From: Membranipora membranacea
Lineage: Eukaryota > Bryozoa > Gymnolaemata > Cheilostomatida > Membraniporidae
DNA length: 60,000 nucleotides
NCBI GenBank assembly: GCA_914767715.1
Contig: OU612072.1
Span: forward strand, 19,036,001-19,096,000
Direction: 5' to 3'
Both the position numbers and the translations under genes were made by a program. Positions 25,501-38,500 of this stretch are shown in pieces. Position 1 is the first letter of the stretch. Each line of letters starts with the position of its first letter. The notes under the pieces were generated by a model. It was not told the origin of the DNA, did not search any database, and worked only from the letters and a program-made list of their open reading frames with translations.

Positions 25501-27854
25501 TGTTCTATTTATCCTAGGATCTTGATATTCGGGACTTAGAATGAGACCAATGAGGCCATCAACTGGTCAGAGTTTGAAAGAATTCCGATGGCTATTTCAA
25601 ATTTGACCCTGCCGTTTAGCATGTTTTTTTATGACAAAAGTGGCCCAGGTTAAAAAGGTTGCTGACGCCAAACAAAGAGGAGCAGTCCCGAACGGGTTTC
25701 AGTTTCAAAGTCAGCATGAAATTGCCCACGTTATAGAGCAGGTTAGAAGGAAATCAATTTTTTAAGCTGGCCGTAAAAAAAACCAAGGGTCCCCCCTTTG
25801 TTACTTTTTTAAATTTTAAACTCGCTCTAATTCCTGTTCTATTTATCCTAGGATCTTGATATTCGGGATTTTGAATGAGGCCAATGAGGCCATCAACTGG
25901 TCAGAGTTTGAAAGAATTCCAATTGCTATTTCAAATTTGAGCCTGCCTTTTGGCATGTTTTTTCATGACAAAAGTGGCCCTCGTTAAAAAAGTTGCTGAC
26001 GCCAAACAAAGAGGAGCAGTCCCGAACGGGTTCCAGTTTCAAAGTCAGCATGAAATTGCCTACGTTATAGAGCAGGTTAGAAGGAAATCAATTTTTTAAG
26101 CTGGCCGTAAAAAAAACCAAGGGTCCCCCCTTTGTTGCTTTTTTAAATTTAAACTCACTCTAATCCCTGTTCTATTTATCGTAGGATCTTGATATTCGGG
26201 ACTTAGAATGAGGCCAATGAGGCCATCAACTGGTCAGAGTTTGAAAGAATTCACCTTGCTATTTCAAATTCGAGCCTGCCGTTTGGCATGTTTTTTCATG
26301 ACAAAAGTGGCCCTCGTTAAAAAGGTTGCTGACGCCAAACAAAGAGGGGCAGTCCCGAACGGGTTTCAGTTGCAAAGTCAGCATGAAATTGCTTACGTTA
26401 TAGAGCAGGTTAGAAGGAAATCAATTTTTTCAGCTGGCCGTAAAAAAAACCAAGGGTCCCCCCTTTGTTACTTTTTTAAATTTTAAACTCCCTCTAATTC
26501 CTGTTCTATTTATCGTAGGATCTTGATATTCGGGACTTAGAATGAGACCAATGAGGCCATCAACTGGTCAGAGTTTGAAAGAATTCCGATTGCTATTTCA
26601 AATTTGAGCCTGCCTTTTGGCATGTTTTTTCATGACAAAAGTGGCCCTCGTTAAAAAGGTTGCTGACGCCAACCAAAGAGGAGCAATCCCGAACGGGTTT
26701 CAGTTTCAAAGTCAGCATGAAATTGCCTACGTTATAGAGCAGGTAAGAGGGAAATCAATTTTTTAAGCTGGCCGTAAAAAAAAACCAAGGGTCCCCCCTT
26801 TGTTACTTTTTTAAATTTAAAACTCGCTCTAATTCCTGTTATATTTATCATAGGATCTTGATATTCAGGACTTAGAATGAGGCCAATGAGGCCATCAAAT
26901 GGTCAGAGTTTGAAAGAATTCCGATGGCTATTTCATATTTGAGCCTGCCGATTGGCATGTTTTTTTATGACAAAAGTGGCCCAGGTTAAAAAGGTTGCTG
27001 ACGCCAAACAAAGAGGAGCAGTCCCGAACGGGTTTCAGTTTCAAAGTCAGCATGAAATTGCCTACGTTATAGAGCAGGTTAGAAGGAAATCAATTTTTTA
27101 AGCTGGCCGTAAAAAAAACCAAGGGTCCCCCCTTTGTTACTTTTTTAAATTTTAAACTCGCTCTAATTCCTGTTCTATTTATCCTAGGATCTTGATATTC
27201 GGGATTTTGAATGAGGCCAATGAGGCCATCAACTGGTCAGAGTTTGAAAGAATTCCAATTGCTATTTCAAATTTGAGCCTGCCTTTTGGCATGTTTTTTC
27301 ATGACAAAAGTGGCCCTCGTTAAAAAAGTTGCTGACGCCAAACAAAGAGGAGCAGTCCCGAACGGGTTCCAGTTTCAAAGTCAGCATGAAATTGCCTACG
27401 TTATAGAGCAGGTTAGAAGGAAATCAATTTTTTAAGCTGGCCGTAAAAAAAACCAAGGGTCCCCCTTTTGTTGCTTTTTTAAATTTAAACTCGCTCTAAT
27501 CCCTGTTCTATTTATCGTAGGATCTTGATATTCGGGACTTAGAATGAGGCCAATGAGGCCATCAACTGGTCAGAGTTTGAAAGAATTCACCTTGCTATTT
27601 CAAATTCGAGCCTGCCGTTTGGCATGTTTTTTCATGACAAAAGTGGCCCTTGTTAAAAAGGTTGCTGACGCCAAACAAAGAGGGGCAGTCCCGAACGGGT
27701 TTCAGTTGCAAAGTCAGCATGAAATTGCTTACGTTATAGAGCAGGTTAGAAGGAAATCAATTTTTTCAGCTGGCCGTAAAAAAAACCAAGGGTCCCCCCT
27801 TTGTTACTTTTTTAAATTTTAAACTCGCTCTAATTCCTGTTCTATTTATCGTAG
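22517..27854 (+). repeat. 8-unit HOR, ~2.67 kb, two copies
   Basis: The copies are 22517-25184 (2668 bp) and 25185-27854 (2670 bp). Unit order in each is A, B, C, D, E, F, C, D, starting at 22517, 22850, 23184, 23517, 23851, 24185, 24519, 24852 and at 25185, 25518, 25852, 26185, 26519, 26854, 27188, 27521. The pair C-D occurs twice per copy, which creates an apparent 4-unit (1334-bp) period that is not the true repeat. B is tagged by TTGCCCACG. D is tagged by CACCTTG, CAGTTGCAAAG and TTTTTTCAGCTGG. F is tagged by CCGATTGGC. Confidence 0.9.
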
Positions 27855-30800
27855 GATCTTGATATTCGGGACTTAGAATGAGACCAATGAGGCCATCAAC
27901 TGGTCAGAGTTTGAAAGAATTCCGATTGCTATTTCAAATTTGAGCCTGCCTTTTGGCATGTTTTTTCATGACAAAAGTGGCCCTCGTTAAAAAGGTTGCT
28001 GACGCCAACCAAAGAGGAGCAATCCCGAACGGGTTTCAGTTTCAAAGTCAGCATGAAATTGCCTACGTTATAGAGCAGGTAAGAGGGAAATCAATTTTTT
28101 AAGCTGGCCGTAAAAAAAACCAAGGGTCCCCCCTTTGTTACTTTTTTAAATTTAAAACTCGCTCTAATTCCTGTTATATTTATCATAGGATCTTGATATT
28201 CAGGACTTAGAATGAGGCCAATGAGGCCATCAAATGGTCAGAGTTTGAAAGAATTCCGATGGCTATTTCATATTTGAGCCTGCCGAATGGCATGTTTTTT
28301 TATGACAAAAGTGGCCCAGGTTAAAAAGGTTGCTGACGCCAAACAAAGAGGAGCAGTCCCGAACGGGTTTCAGTTTCAAAGTCAGCATGAAATTGCCTAC
28401 GTTATAGAGCAGGTTAGAAGGAAATCAATTTTTTAAGCTGGCCGTAAAAAAAACCAAGGGTCCCCCCTTTGTTACTTTTTTAAATTTTAAACTCGCTCTA
28501 ATTCCTGTTCTATTTATCGTAGGATCTTGATATTCGGGATTTTGAATGAGGCCAATGAGGCCATCAACTGGTCAGAGTTTGAAAGAATTCCAATTGCTAT
28601 TTCAAATTTGAGCCTGCCTTTTGGCATGTTTTTTCATGACAAAAGTGGCCCTCGTTAAAAAGGTTGCTGACGCCAAACAAAGAGGGGCAGTCCCGAACGG
28701 GTTTCGGTTTCAAAGTCAGCATGAAATTGCCTACGTTATAGAGCAGGTTAGAAGGAAATCTATTTTTTAAACTGGCCGTAAAAAAAACCAAGGGTCCCCC
28801 CTTTGTTACTTTTTTAAATTTTAACTCGCTCTAATTCCTGTTCTATTTATCCTAGGATCTTGATATTCGGGACTTAGAATGAGGCCAATGAGGCCATCAA
28901 CTGGTCAGAGTTTAAAAGAATTCCGATTGCTATTTCAAATTTGAGCCTGCATTTTGGCATGTTTTTTCATGACAAAAGTGGCCCTCTTTAAAAAGGTTGC
29001 TGACGCCAAACAAAGAGGAGCAGTCCCGAACGGGTTTCAGTTTCAAAGTCAGCATGAAATTGCCTACGTTATAGAGCAGGTTAGAAGGAAATCTATTCTT
29101 TAAACTGGCCGTAAAAAAAACGAAGGGTCCCCCCTTTGTTACTTTTTTAAATTTTAAACTCGCTCTAATTCCTCTTCTATTTATCCTAGGATCTTGATAT
29201 TCGGGATTTTGAATGAGGCCAATGAGGCCATCAACTGGTCAGAGTTTGAAAGAATTCCAATTGCTATTTCAAATTTGAGCCTGCCTTTTGGCATGTTTTT
29301 TCATGACAAAAGTGGCCCTCGTTAAAAAGGTTGCTGACGCCAAACAAAGAGGAGCAGTCCCGAACGGATTTCAGTTTCAAAGTCAGCATGAAATTTCCTA
29401 CGTTATAGAGCAGCTTAGAAGGAAATATATTTTTTAAACTGGCCGTAAAAAAAAACCAAGGGTCCCCCCTTTGTTACTTTTTTAAATTTTAAACTCGCTC
29501 TAATTCCTGTTCTATTTATCGTAGGATCTTGATATTCGGGACTTAGAATGAAGCCAATGAGGCCATCAACTGGTCAGAGTTTGAAAGAATTCCGATTGCT
29601 ATTTCAATTTTGAGCCTGCCGTTTGGCATGTTTTTTTATGACAAAAGTGGCCAAGGATAAAAAGGTTGCTGAAGCCAAAAAAGACGAGCAGTCCCGAACG
29701 GGTTTCAGTTTCAAAGTCAGCATGAAATTTCCTACGTTATAGAGCAGGTTAGAAGGAAATGTATTTTTTAAACTGGCCGTAAAAAAAACCAAGGGTCCCC
29801 CCTTTGTTACTTTTTTAAATTTTAAACTCACTCTAATTCCTGTTCTATTTATCGGAGGATCTTGATATTCGGGACTTAGAATGAGGCCAATGAGGCCATT
29901 AACTAGTCAGAGTTTGAAAGAATTCCGATGGCTATTTCAAATTTCAGCCTGCCGTTTGGCATGTTTTTTTATGACAAAAGTGGCCCAGGTTAAAAAGGTT
30001 GCTGACGCCAAACAAAGAGGAGCAGTCCCGAACGGGTTTCAGTTTCAAAGTCAGCATGAAATTTCCTACGTTATAGAGCAGGTTAGAAGGAAATCTATTT
30101 TCTAAACTGGCCGTAAAAAAAAACCAAGGGTCCCCCCTTTGTTACTTTTTTAAATTTTAACTCGCTCTAATTCCTGTTCTATTTATCCTAGAATCTTGAT
30201 ATTCGGGACTTAGAATGAAGCCAATGAGGCCATCAACTGGTCAGAGTTTGAAAGAATTCCGATTGCTATTTCAAATTTGAGCCTGCCTTTTGGCATGTTT
30301 TTTCATGATTAAAGTGGCCCTCGTTAAAAAGGTTGCTGACGCCAAACAAAGAGGAGCAGTCCCGAACGGGTTTCAGTTTCAAAGTCAGCATGAAATTTCC
30401 TACGTTATAGAGCAGGTTAGAAGGAAATCTATTCATTAAACTGGCCGTAAAAAAAACCAAGGGTCCCCCTTTTGTTGCTTTTTTAAATTTAAACTCGCTC
30501 TAATCCCTGTTCTATTTATCGTAGGATCTTGATATTCGGGACTTAGAATGAGGCCAATGAGGCCATCAACTGGTCAGAGTTTGAAAGAATTCACCTTGCT
30601 ATTTCAAATTCGAGCCTGCCGTTTGGCATGTTTTTTCATGACAAAAGTGGCCCTCGTTAAAAAGGTTGCTGACGCCAAACAAAGAGGGGCAGTCCCGAAC
30701 GGGTTTCAGTTGCAAAGTCAGCATGAAATTGCTTACGTTATAGAGCAGGTTAGAAGGAAATCAATTTTTTCAGCTGGCCGTAAAAAAAACCAAGGGTCCC

Positions 30801-33527
30801 CCCTTTGTTACTTTTTTAAATTTTAAACTCGCTCTAATTCCTGTTCTATTTATCGTAGGATCTTGATATTTGGGACTTAGAATGAGACCAATGAGGCCAT
30901 CAACTGGTCAGAGTTTGAAAGAATTCCGATTGCTATTTCAAATTTGAGCCTGCCTTTTGGCATGTTTTTTCATGACAAAAGTGGCCCTCGTTAAAAAGGT
31001 TGCTGACGCCAACCAAAGAGGAGCAATCCCGAACGGGTTTCAGTTTCAAAGTCAGCATGAAATTGCCTACGTTATAGAGCAGGTAAGAGGGAAATCAATT
31101 TTTTAAGCTGGCCGTAAAAAAAACCAAGGGTCCCCCCTTTGTTACTTTTTTAAATTTAAAACTCGCTCTAATTCCTGTTATATTTATCATAGGATCTTGA
31201 TATTCAGGACTTAGAATGAGGCCAATGAGGCCATCAAATGGTCAGAGTTTGAAAGAATTCCGATGGCTATTTCATATTTGAGCCTGCCGATTGGCATGTT
31301 TTTTTATGACAAAAGTGGCCCAGGTTAAAAAGGTTGCTGACGCCAAACAAAGAGGAGCAGTCCCGAACGGGTTTCAGTTTCAAAGTCAGCATGAAATTGC
31401 CTACGTTATAGAGCAGGTTAGAAGGAAATCAATTTTTTAAGCTGGCCGTAAAAAAAACCAAGGGTCCCCCCTTTGTTACTTTTTTAAATTTTAAACTCGC
31501 TCTAATTCCTGTTCTATTTATCGTAGGATCTTGATATTCGGGATTTTGAATGAGGCCAATGAGGCCATCAACTGGTCAGAGTTTGAAAGAATTCCAATTG
31601 CTATTTCAAATTTGAGCCTGCCTTTTGGCATGTTTTTTCATGACAAAAGTGGCCCTCGTTAAAAAGGTTGCTGACGCCAAACAAAGAGGGGCAGTCCCGA
31701 ACGGGTTTCGGTTTCAAAGTCAGCATGAAATTGCCTACGTTATAGAGCAGGTTAGAAGGAAATCTATTTTTTAAACTGGCCGTAAAAAAAACCAAGGGTC
31801 CCCCCTTTGTTACTTTTTTAAATTTTAACTCGCTCTAATTCCTGTTCTATTTATCCTAGGATCTTGATATTCGGGACTTAGAATGAGGCCAATGAGGCCA
31901 TCAACTGGTCAGAGTTTAAAAGAATTCCGATTGCTATTTCAAATTTGAGCCTGCATTTTGGCATGTTTTTTCATGACAAAAGTGGCCCTCTTTAAAAAGG
32001 TTGCTGACGCCAAACAAAGAGGAGCAGTCCCGAACGGGTTTCAGTTTCAAAGTCAGCATGAAATTGCCTACGTTATAGAGCAGGTTAGAAGGAAATCTAT
32101 TCTTTAAACTGGCCGTAAAAAAAACGAAGGGTCCCCCCTTTGTTACTTTTTTAAATTTTAAACTCGCTCTAATTCCTCTTCTATTTATCCTAGGATCTTG
32201 ATATTCAGGATTTTGAATGAGGCCAATGAGGCCATCAACTGGTCAGAGTTTGAAAGAATTCCAATTGCTATTTCAAATTTGAGCCTGCCTTTTGGCATGT
32301 TTTTTCATGACAAAAGTGGCCCTCGTTAAAAAGGTTGCTGACGCCAAACAAAGAGGAGCAGTCCCGAACGGATTTCAGTTTCAAAGTCAGCATGAAATTT
32401 CCTACGTTATAGAGCAGCTTAGAAGGAAATATATTTTTTAAACTGGCCGTAAAAAAAACCAAGGGTCCCCCCTTTGTTACTTTTTTAAATTTTAAACTCG
32501 CTCTAATTCCTGTTCTATTTATCGTAGGATCTTGATATTCGGGACTTAGAATGAAGCCAATGAGGCCATCAACTGGTCAGAGTTTGAAAGAATTCCGATT
32601 GCTATTTCAATTTTGAGCCTGCCGTTTGGCATGTTTTTTTATGACAAAAGTGGCCAAGGATAAAAAGGTTGCTGAAGCCAAAAAAGACGAGCAGTCCCGA
32701 ACGGGTTTCAGTTTCAAAGTCAGCATGAAATTTCCTACGTTATAGAGCAGGTTAGAAGGAAATATATTTTTTAAACTGGCCGTAAAAAAAACCAAGGGTC
32801 CCCCCTTTGTTACTTTTTTAAATTTTAAACTCACTCTAATTCCTGTTCTATTTATCGGAGGATCTTGATATTCGGGACTTAGAATGAGGCCAATGAGGCC
32901 ATTAACTAGTCAGAGTTTGAAAGAATTCCGATGGCTATTTCAAATTTCAGCCTGCCGTTTGGCATGTTTTTTTATGACAAAAGTGGCCCAGGTTAAAAAG
33001 GTTGCTGACGCCAAACAAAGAGGAGCAGTCCCGAACGGGTTTCAGTTTCAAAGTCAGCATGAAATTTCCTACGTTATAGAGCAGGTTAGAAGGAAATCTA
33101 TTTTCTAAACTGGCCGTAAAAAAAACCAAGGGTCCCCCCTTTGTTACTTTTTTAAATTTTAACTCGCTCTAATTCCTGTTCTATTTATCCTAGAATCTTG
33201 ATATTCGGGACTTAGAATGAAGCCAATGAGGCCATCAACTGGTCAGAGTTTGAAAGAATTCCGATTGCTATTTCAAATTTGAGCCTGCCTTTTGGCATGT
33301 TTTTTCATGATTAAAGTGGCCCTCGTTAAAAAGGTTGCTGACGCCAAACAAAGAGGAGCAGTCCCGAACGGGTTTCAGTTTCAAAGTCAGCATGAAATTT
33401 CCTACGTTATAGAGCAGGTTAGAAGGAAATCTATTCATTAAACTGGCCGTAAAAAAAACCAAGGGTCCCCCCTTTGTTACTTTTTTTAATTTTAAACTCG
33501 CTCTAATTCCTGTTCTATTTATCCTAA
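27521..33527 (+). repeat. 9-unit HOR, ~3.0 kb, two copies (third diverged copy at 18512-21515)
   Basis: The copies are 27521-30524 (3004 bp) and 30525-33527 (3003 bp). Order is D, E, F, G, H, I, J, K, L, with first-copy starts 27521, 27855, 28189, 28523, 28856, 29190, 29525, 29858 and 30192. Tags: G GTTTCGGTTTC; H GTTTAAAAG and GCATTTTGG; I CCTCTTCTATT and GAGCAGCTTAG; J GCCAAGGATAAAAAGG; K ATTAACTAGTCAG; L TTCATGATTAAAG. The first D is also the last unit of the preceding 8-unit HOR. The copy at 18512-21515 has the same order but starts with D' and the N/E chimera. Confidence 0.9.
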
Positions 33528-35529
33528 GATCTTGATATTCGGGACTTAGAATGAGGCCAATGAGGCCATCAACTGCTCAGAGTTTGAAAGAATTCCGATT
33601 GCTAATTCAAATTTGAGCCTGCCTTTTGGCATGTTTTTTCATGACAAAAGTGGCCCTCGTTAAAAAGGTTGCTGACGCCAAACAAAGAGGAGCAGTCCCG
33701 AACGGGTTTCAGTTTCAAAGTCAGCATGAAATTGCCTACGTTATAGAGCAGGTTAGAGGGAAATCAATTTTTTAAACTGGTCGTAAAAAATCCAAGAGTC
33801 CCCCCTTTGTTACTTTTTTAAATTTTAAACTCGCTCTAATTCCTGTTCTATTTATCGTAGGATCTTGATATTCAGGACTTAGAATGAGGCCAATGAGGCC
33901 ATCAACTGGTCAGAGTTTGAAAGAATTCCGATGGCTATTTCAAATTTGACCCTGCCGTTTAGCATGTTTTTTTATGACAAAAGTGGCCCAGGTTAAAAAG
34001 GTTGCTGACGCCAAACAAAGAGGAGCAGTCCCGAACGGGTTTCAGTTTCAAAGTCAGCATGAAATTGCCTACGTTATAGAGCAGGTTAGAAGGAAATCAA
34101 TTTTTTAAGCTGGCCGTAAAAAAAACCAAGGGTCCCCCCTTTGTTACTTTTTTAAATTTTAAACTCGCTCTAATTCCTGTTCTATTAATCGTAGGATCTT
34201 GATATTCGGGATTTTGAATGAGGCCAATGAGGCCATCAACTGGTCAGAGTTTGAAAGAATTCCAATTGCTATTTCAAATTTGAGCCTGCCTTTTGGCATG
34301 TTTTTTCATGACAAAAGTGGCCCTCGTTAAAAAGGTTGCTGACACCAAACAAAGAGGGGCAGTCCCGAACGGGTTTCGGTTTCAAAGTCAGCATGAAATT
34401 GCCTACGTTATAGAGCAGGTTAGAAGGAAATCTATTTTTTAAACTGGCCGTAAAAAAAAACCAAGGGTCCCCCCTTTGTTACTTTTTTAAATTTTAACTC
34501 GCTCTAATTCCTGTTCTATTTATCCTAGGATCTTGATATTCGGGACTTAGAATGAGGCCAATGAGGCCATCAACTGGTCAGAGTTTAAAAGAATTCCGAT
34601 TGCTATTTCAAATTTGAGCCTGCATTTTGGCATGTTTTTTCATGACAAAAGTGGCCCTCTTTAAAAAGGTTGCTGACGCCAAACAAAGAGGAGCAGTCCC
34701 AAACGGGTTTCAGTTTCAAAGTCAGCATGAAATTGCCTACGTTATAGAGCAGGTTAGAAGGAAATCTATTCTTTAAACTGGCCGTAAAAAAAACCAAGGG
34801 TCCCCCCTTTGTTACTTTTTTCAATTTTAAACTCGCTCTAATTCCTGTTCTATTTATCCTAGGATCTTGATATTCGGGACTTAGAATGATGCCAATGAGG
34901 CCATCAACTGGTCAGAGTTTGAAAGAATTCCAATTGCTATTTCAAATTTGAGCCTGCCTTTTGGCATGTTTTTTCATGACAAAAGTGGCCCTCGTTAAAA
35001 AGGTTGCTGACACCAAACAAAGAGGGGCAGTCCCGAACGGGTTTCGGTTTCAAAGTCAGCATGAAATTGCCTACGTTATAGAGCAGGTTAGAAGGAAATC
35101 TATTTTTTAAACTGGCCGTAAAAAAAACCAAGGGTCCCCCCTTTGTTACTTTTTTAAATTTTAACTCGCTCTAATTCCTGTTCTATTTATCCTAGGATCT
35201 TGATATTCGGGACTTAGAATGAGGCCAATGAGGCCATCAACTGGTCAGAGTTTAAAAGAATTCCGATTGCTATTTCAACTTTGAGCCTGCATTTTGGCAT
35301 GTTTTTTCATGACAAAAGTGGCCCTCTTTAAAAAGGTTGCTGACGCCAAACAAAGAGGAGCAGTCCCAAACGGGTTTCAGTTTCAAAGTCAGCATGAAAG
35401 TGCCTACGTTATAGAGCAGGTTAGAAGGAAATCTATTCTTTAAACTGGCCGTAAAAAAAACCAAGGGTCCCCCCTTTGTTACTTTTTTTAATTTTAAACT
35501 CGCTCTAATTCCTGTTCTATTTATCCTAG
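33528..35529 (+). repeat. Units M, A, then G-H dimer duplicated (667 bp)
   Basis: Units start at 33528 (M), 33861 (A), 34195 (G), 34529 (H), 34863 (G) and 35196 (H). The G-H pair 34195-34862 is repeated at 34863-35529. Shared tags are GCTGACACC in both G units and GTCCCAAACGGG in both H units. The second G begins with GATGCC, so its left edge came from another type. Confidence 0.85.
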
Positions 35530-38500
35530 GATCTTGATATTCGGGACTTAGAATGATGCCAATGAGGCCATCAACTGGTCAGAGTTTGAAAGAATTCCAA
35601 TTGCTATTTCAAATTTGAGCCTGCCTTTTAGCATGTTTTTTCATGACAAAAGTGGCCCTCGTTAAAAAGGTTGCTGACGCCAAACAAAGAGGAGCAGTCC
35701 CGAACGGGTTTCAGTTTCAAAGTCAGCATGAAATTGCCTACGTTATAGAGCAGGTTAGAAGGAAATCAATTTTTTAAGCTGGCCGTAAAAAAAACCAAGG
35801 GTCCCCCCTTTGTTACTTTTTTAATTTTTAAACTCGCTCTAATTCCTGTTCTATTTATCGTAGGATCTTGATATTCGGGACTTAGAATGAGGCCAATGAG
35901 GCCATCAACTGGTCAGAGTTTGAAAGAATTCCGATGGCTATTTCAAATTTGACCCTGCCGTTTGGCATGTTTTTTATGACAAAAGTGGCCCTCGTTAAAA
36001 AGGTTGCGGACGCCAAACAAAGAGGTGCAGTCCCGAACGGGTTTCAGTTTTAAAGTCAGCATGAAATTGCATACGTTATAGAGCAGGTTAAAAGGAAATC
36101 TATTTTTTAAACTGGCCGTAAAAAAAACCAAGGGTCCCCCCTCTGTTACTTTTTTAACTTTTAAACTCGCTCTAATTCCTGTTCTATTTATCCTAGGATC
36201 TTGATATTCGGGATTTTGAATGAGGCCAATGAGGCCATCAACTGGTCAGAGTTTGAAAGAATTCCAATTGCTATTTCAAATTTGAGCCTTCCTTTTGGCA
36301 TGTTTTTTCATGACAAAAGTGGCCCTCGTTAAAAAGGTTGCTGACGCCAAACAAAGAGGAGCAGTCCCGAACGGGTTTCAGTTTTAAAGTCAGCATGAAA
36401 TTGCCTACGTTATAGAGCAGGTTAGCAGGAAATCTATTTTTTAAACTGGCCGTAAAAAAAACCAAGGGTCCCCCCTTTGTTACTTTTTTAAATTTTAAAC
36501 TCGCTCTAATTCCTGTTCTATTTTTCCTTGGATCTTGATATTCGGGATTTTGAATGAGGCCAATGAGGCCATCAACTGGTCAGAGTTTGAAAAAATTCCA
36601 ATTGCTATTTCAAATTTGAGCCTGCCGTTTGGCATGTTTTTTTATGACAAAAGTGGCCAAGGTTAAAATGGTTGCTGACGCCAAAAAAAGAGGAGCAGTC
36701 CCGAACGGGTTTCAGTTTCAAAGTCAGCATGAAATTTCCTACGTTATAGAGCAGGTTAGAAGGAAATCTATTTTTTAAACCGGCCGTAAATAAAACCAAG
36801 GGTCCCCCCTTTGTTACTTTTTAAAATTTTAAACTCACTCTAATTCCTGTTCTATTTATCGGAGGATCTTGATATTCGGGACTTACAATGAGGCCAATGA
36901 CGCCATCAACTGGTCAGAGTTTGAAAGAATTCCAATTGCTATTTCAAATTTGAGCCTGCCTTTTAGCATGTTTTTTTCATGACAAAAGTGGCCCTCGTTA
37001 AAAAGGTTGCTGACGCCAAACAAAGAGGAGCAGTCCCGAACGGGTTTCAGTTTCAAAGTCAGCATGAAATTGCCTACGTTATAGAGCAGGTTAGCAGGAA
37101 ATCTATTTTTTAAACTGGCCGTAAAAAAAACCAAGGGTCCCCCCTTTGTTACTTTTTTAAATTTTAAACTCGCTCTAATTCCTGTTCTATTTTTCCTTGG
37201 ATCTTGATATTCGGGACTTAGAATGAGGCCAATGACGCCATCAACTGGTCAGAGTTTGAAAGAATTCCAATTGCTATTTAAAATTTGAGCCTGCCTTTTG
37301 GCATGTTTTTTCGTGACAAAAGTGGCCCAGGTTAAAAAGGTTGCTGACGCCAAACAAAGAGGAGCAGTCCCGAACGGGTTTCAGTGTCAATGTCAGCATA
37401 AAATTGCCTACGCTATAGAGCAGGTTAGAAGGATATCTATTTTTTAAACTGGCCGTAAAAAAAACCAAGGGTCCCCCCTATGTTACTTTTTTAAATTTTA
37501 AACTCGCTCTAATTCCTGTTTTATTTATCCTAGGATCTTGTTATTCGGGATTTTGAATGAGGCCAATGAGGCCATCAACTGGTCAGAGTTTGAAAGAATT
37601 CCAATTGCTATTTCAAATTTGAGCCTGCCTTTTGGCATGTTTTTTCATGACAAAAGTGGCCCTCGTTAAAAAGGTTGCCGACGCGAAACAAAGAGGGGCA
37701 GTCCCGAACGGGTTTCAGTTTCAAAGTCAGCATGAAATTGCCTACGTTATAGAGCAGGTTAGAAGGAAATCTATTTTTCAAACTGGCCGTAAAAAAAACC
37801 AAGGGTCCCCCCTTTATTACTTTTTTAAATTTTAACTCGCTCTAATTCCTGTTCTATTTATCCTAGGATCTTGATATTCGGGACTTATACTGAGGCCAAT
37901 GAGGCCATCAACTAGTCAGAGTTTGAAAGAATTCCGATTGCTATTTCAAATTTGAGCCTGCCTTTTGGCATGTTTTTTCATGACAAAAGTGGCCCTCGTT
38001 AAAAAGGTTGCTGACGCCAAACAAAGAGGAGCAGTCCCGAAGGGGTTTCAGTTTCAAAGTTAGCATGAAATTGCCTACGTTATAGAGCAGGTTAGAAGGA
38101 AATCTATTCTTTAAACTGGCCGTAAAAAAAACCAAGGGTCCCCCCTTTGTTACTTTTTTTAATTTTAAACTCGCTCTAATTCCTGTTCTATTTATCCTAG
38201 GATCTTGATATTCGGGACTTAGAATGAGGCCAATGAGGCCATCAACTAGTCAGAGTTTGAAAGAATTCCGATTGCTAATTCAAATTTGAGCCTGCCTTTT
38301 GGCATGTTTTTTCATGACAAAAGTGGCCCTCGTTAAAAAGGTTGCTGACGCCAAACAAAGAGGAGCAGTCCCGAACGGGTTTCAGTTTCAAAGTCAGCAT
38401 GAAATTGCCTACGTTATAGAGCAGGTTAGAAGGAAATCAATTTTTTAAGCTGGCCGTAAAAAAAACCAAGGGTCCCCCCTTTGTTACTTTTTTAAATTTT

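Noticed and set aside
37632-37835. Plus-strand frames of 60-75 codons (for example 12606-12800, 39297-39491, 37632-37835).
   Set aside because: These are shadows of the repeat, several starting at TTG. No codon-level conservation or domain is visible. Only the D-unit frame is kept, as a low-interest finding.
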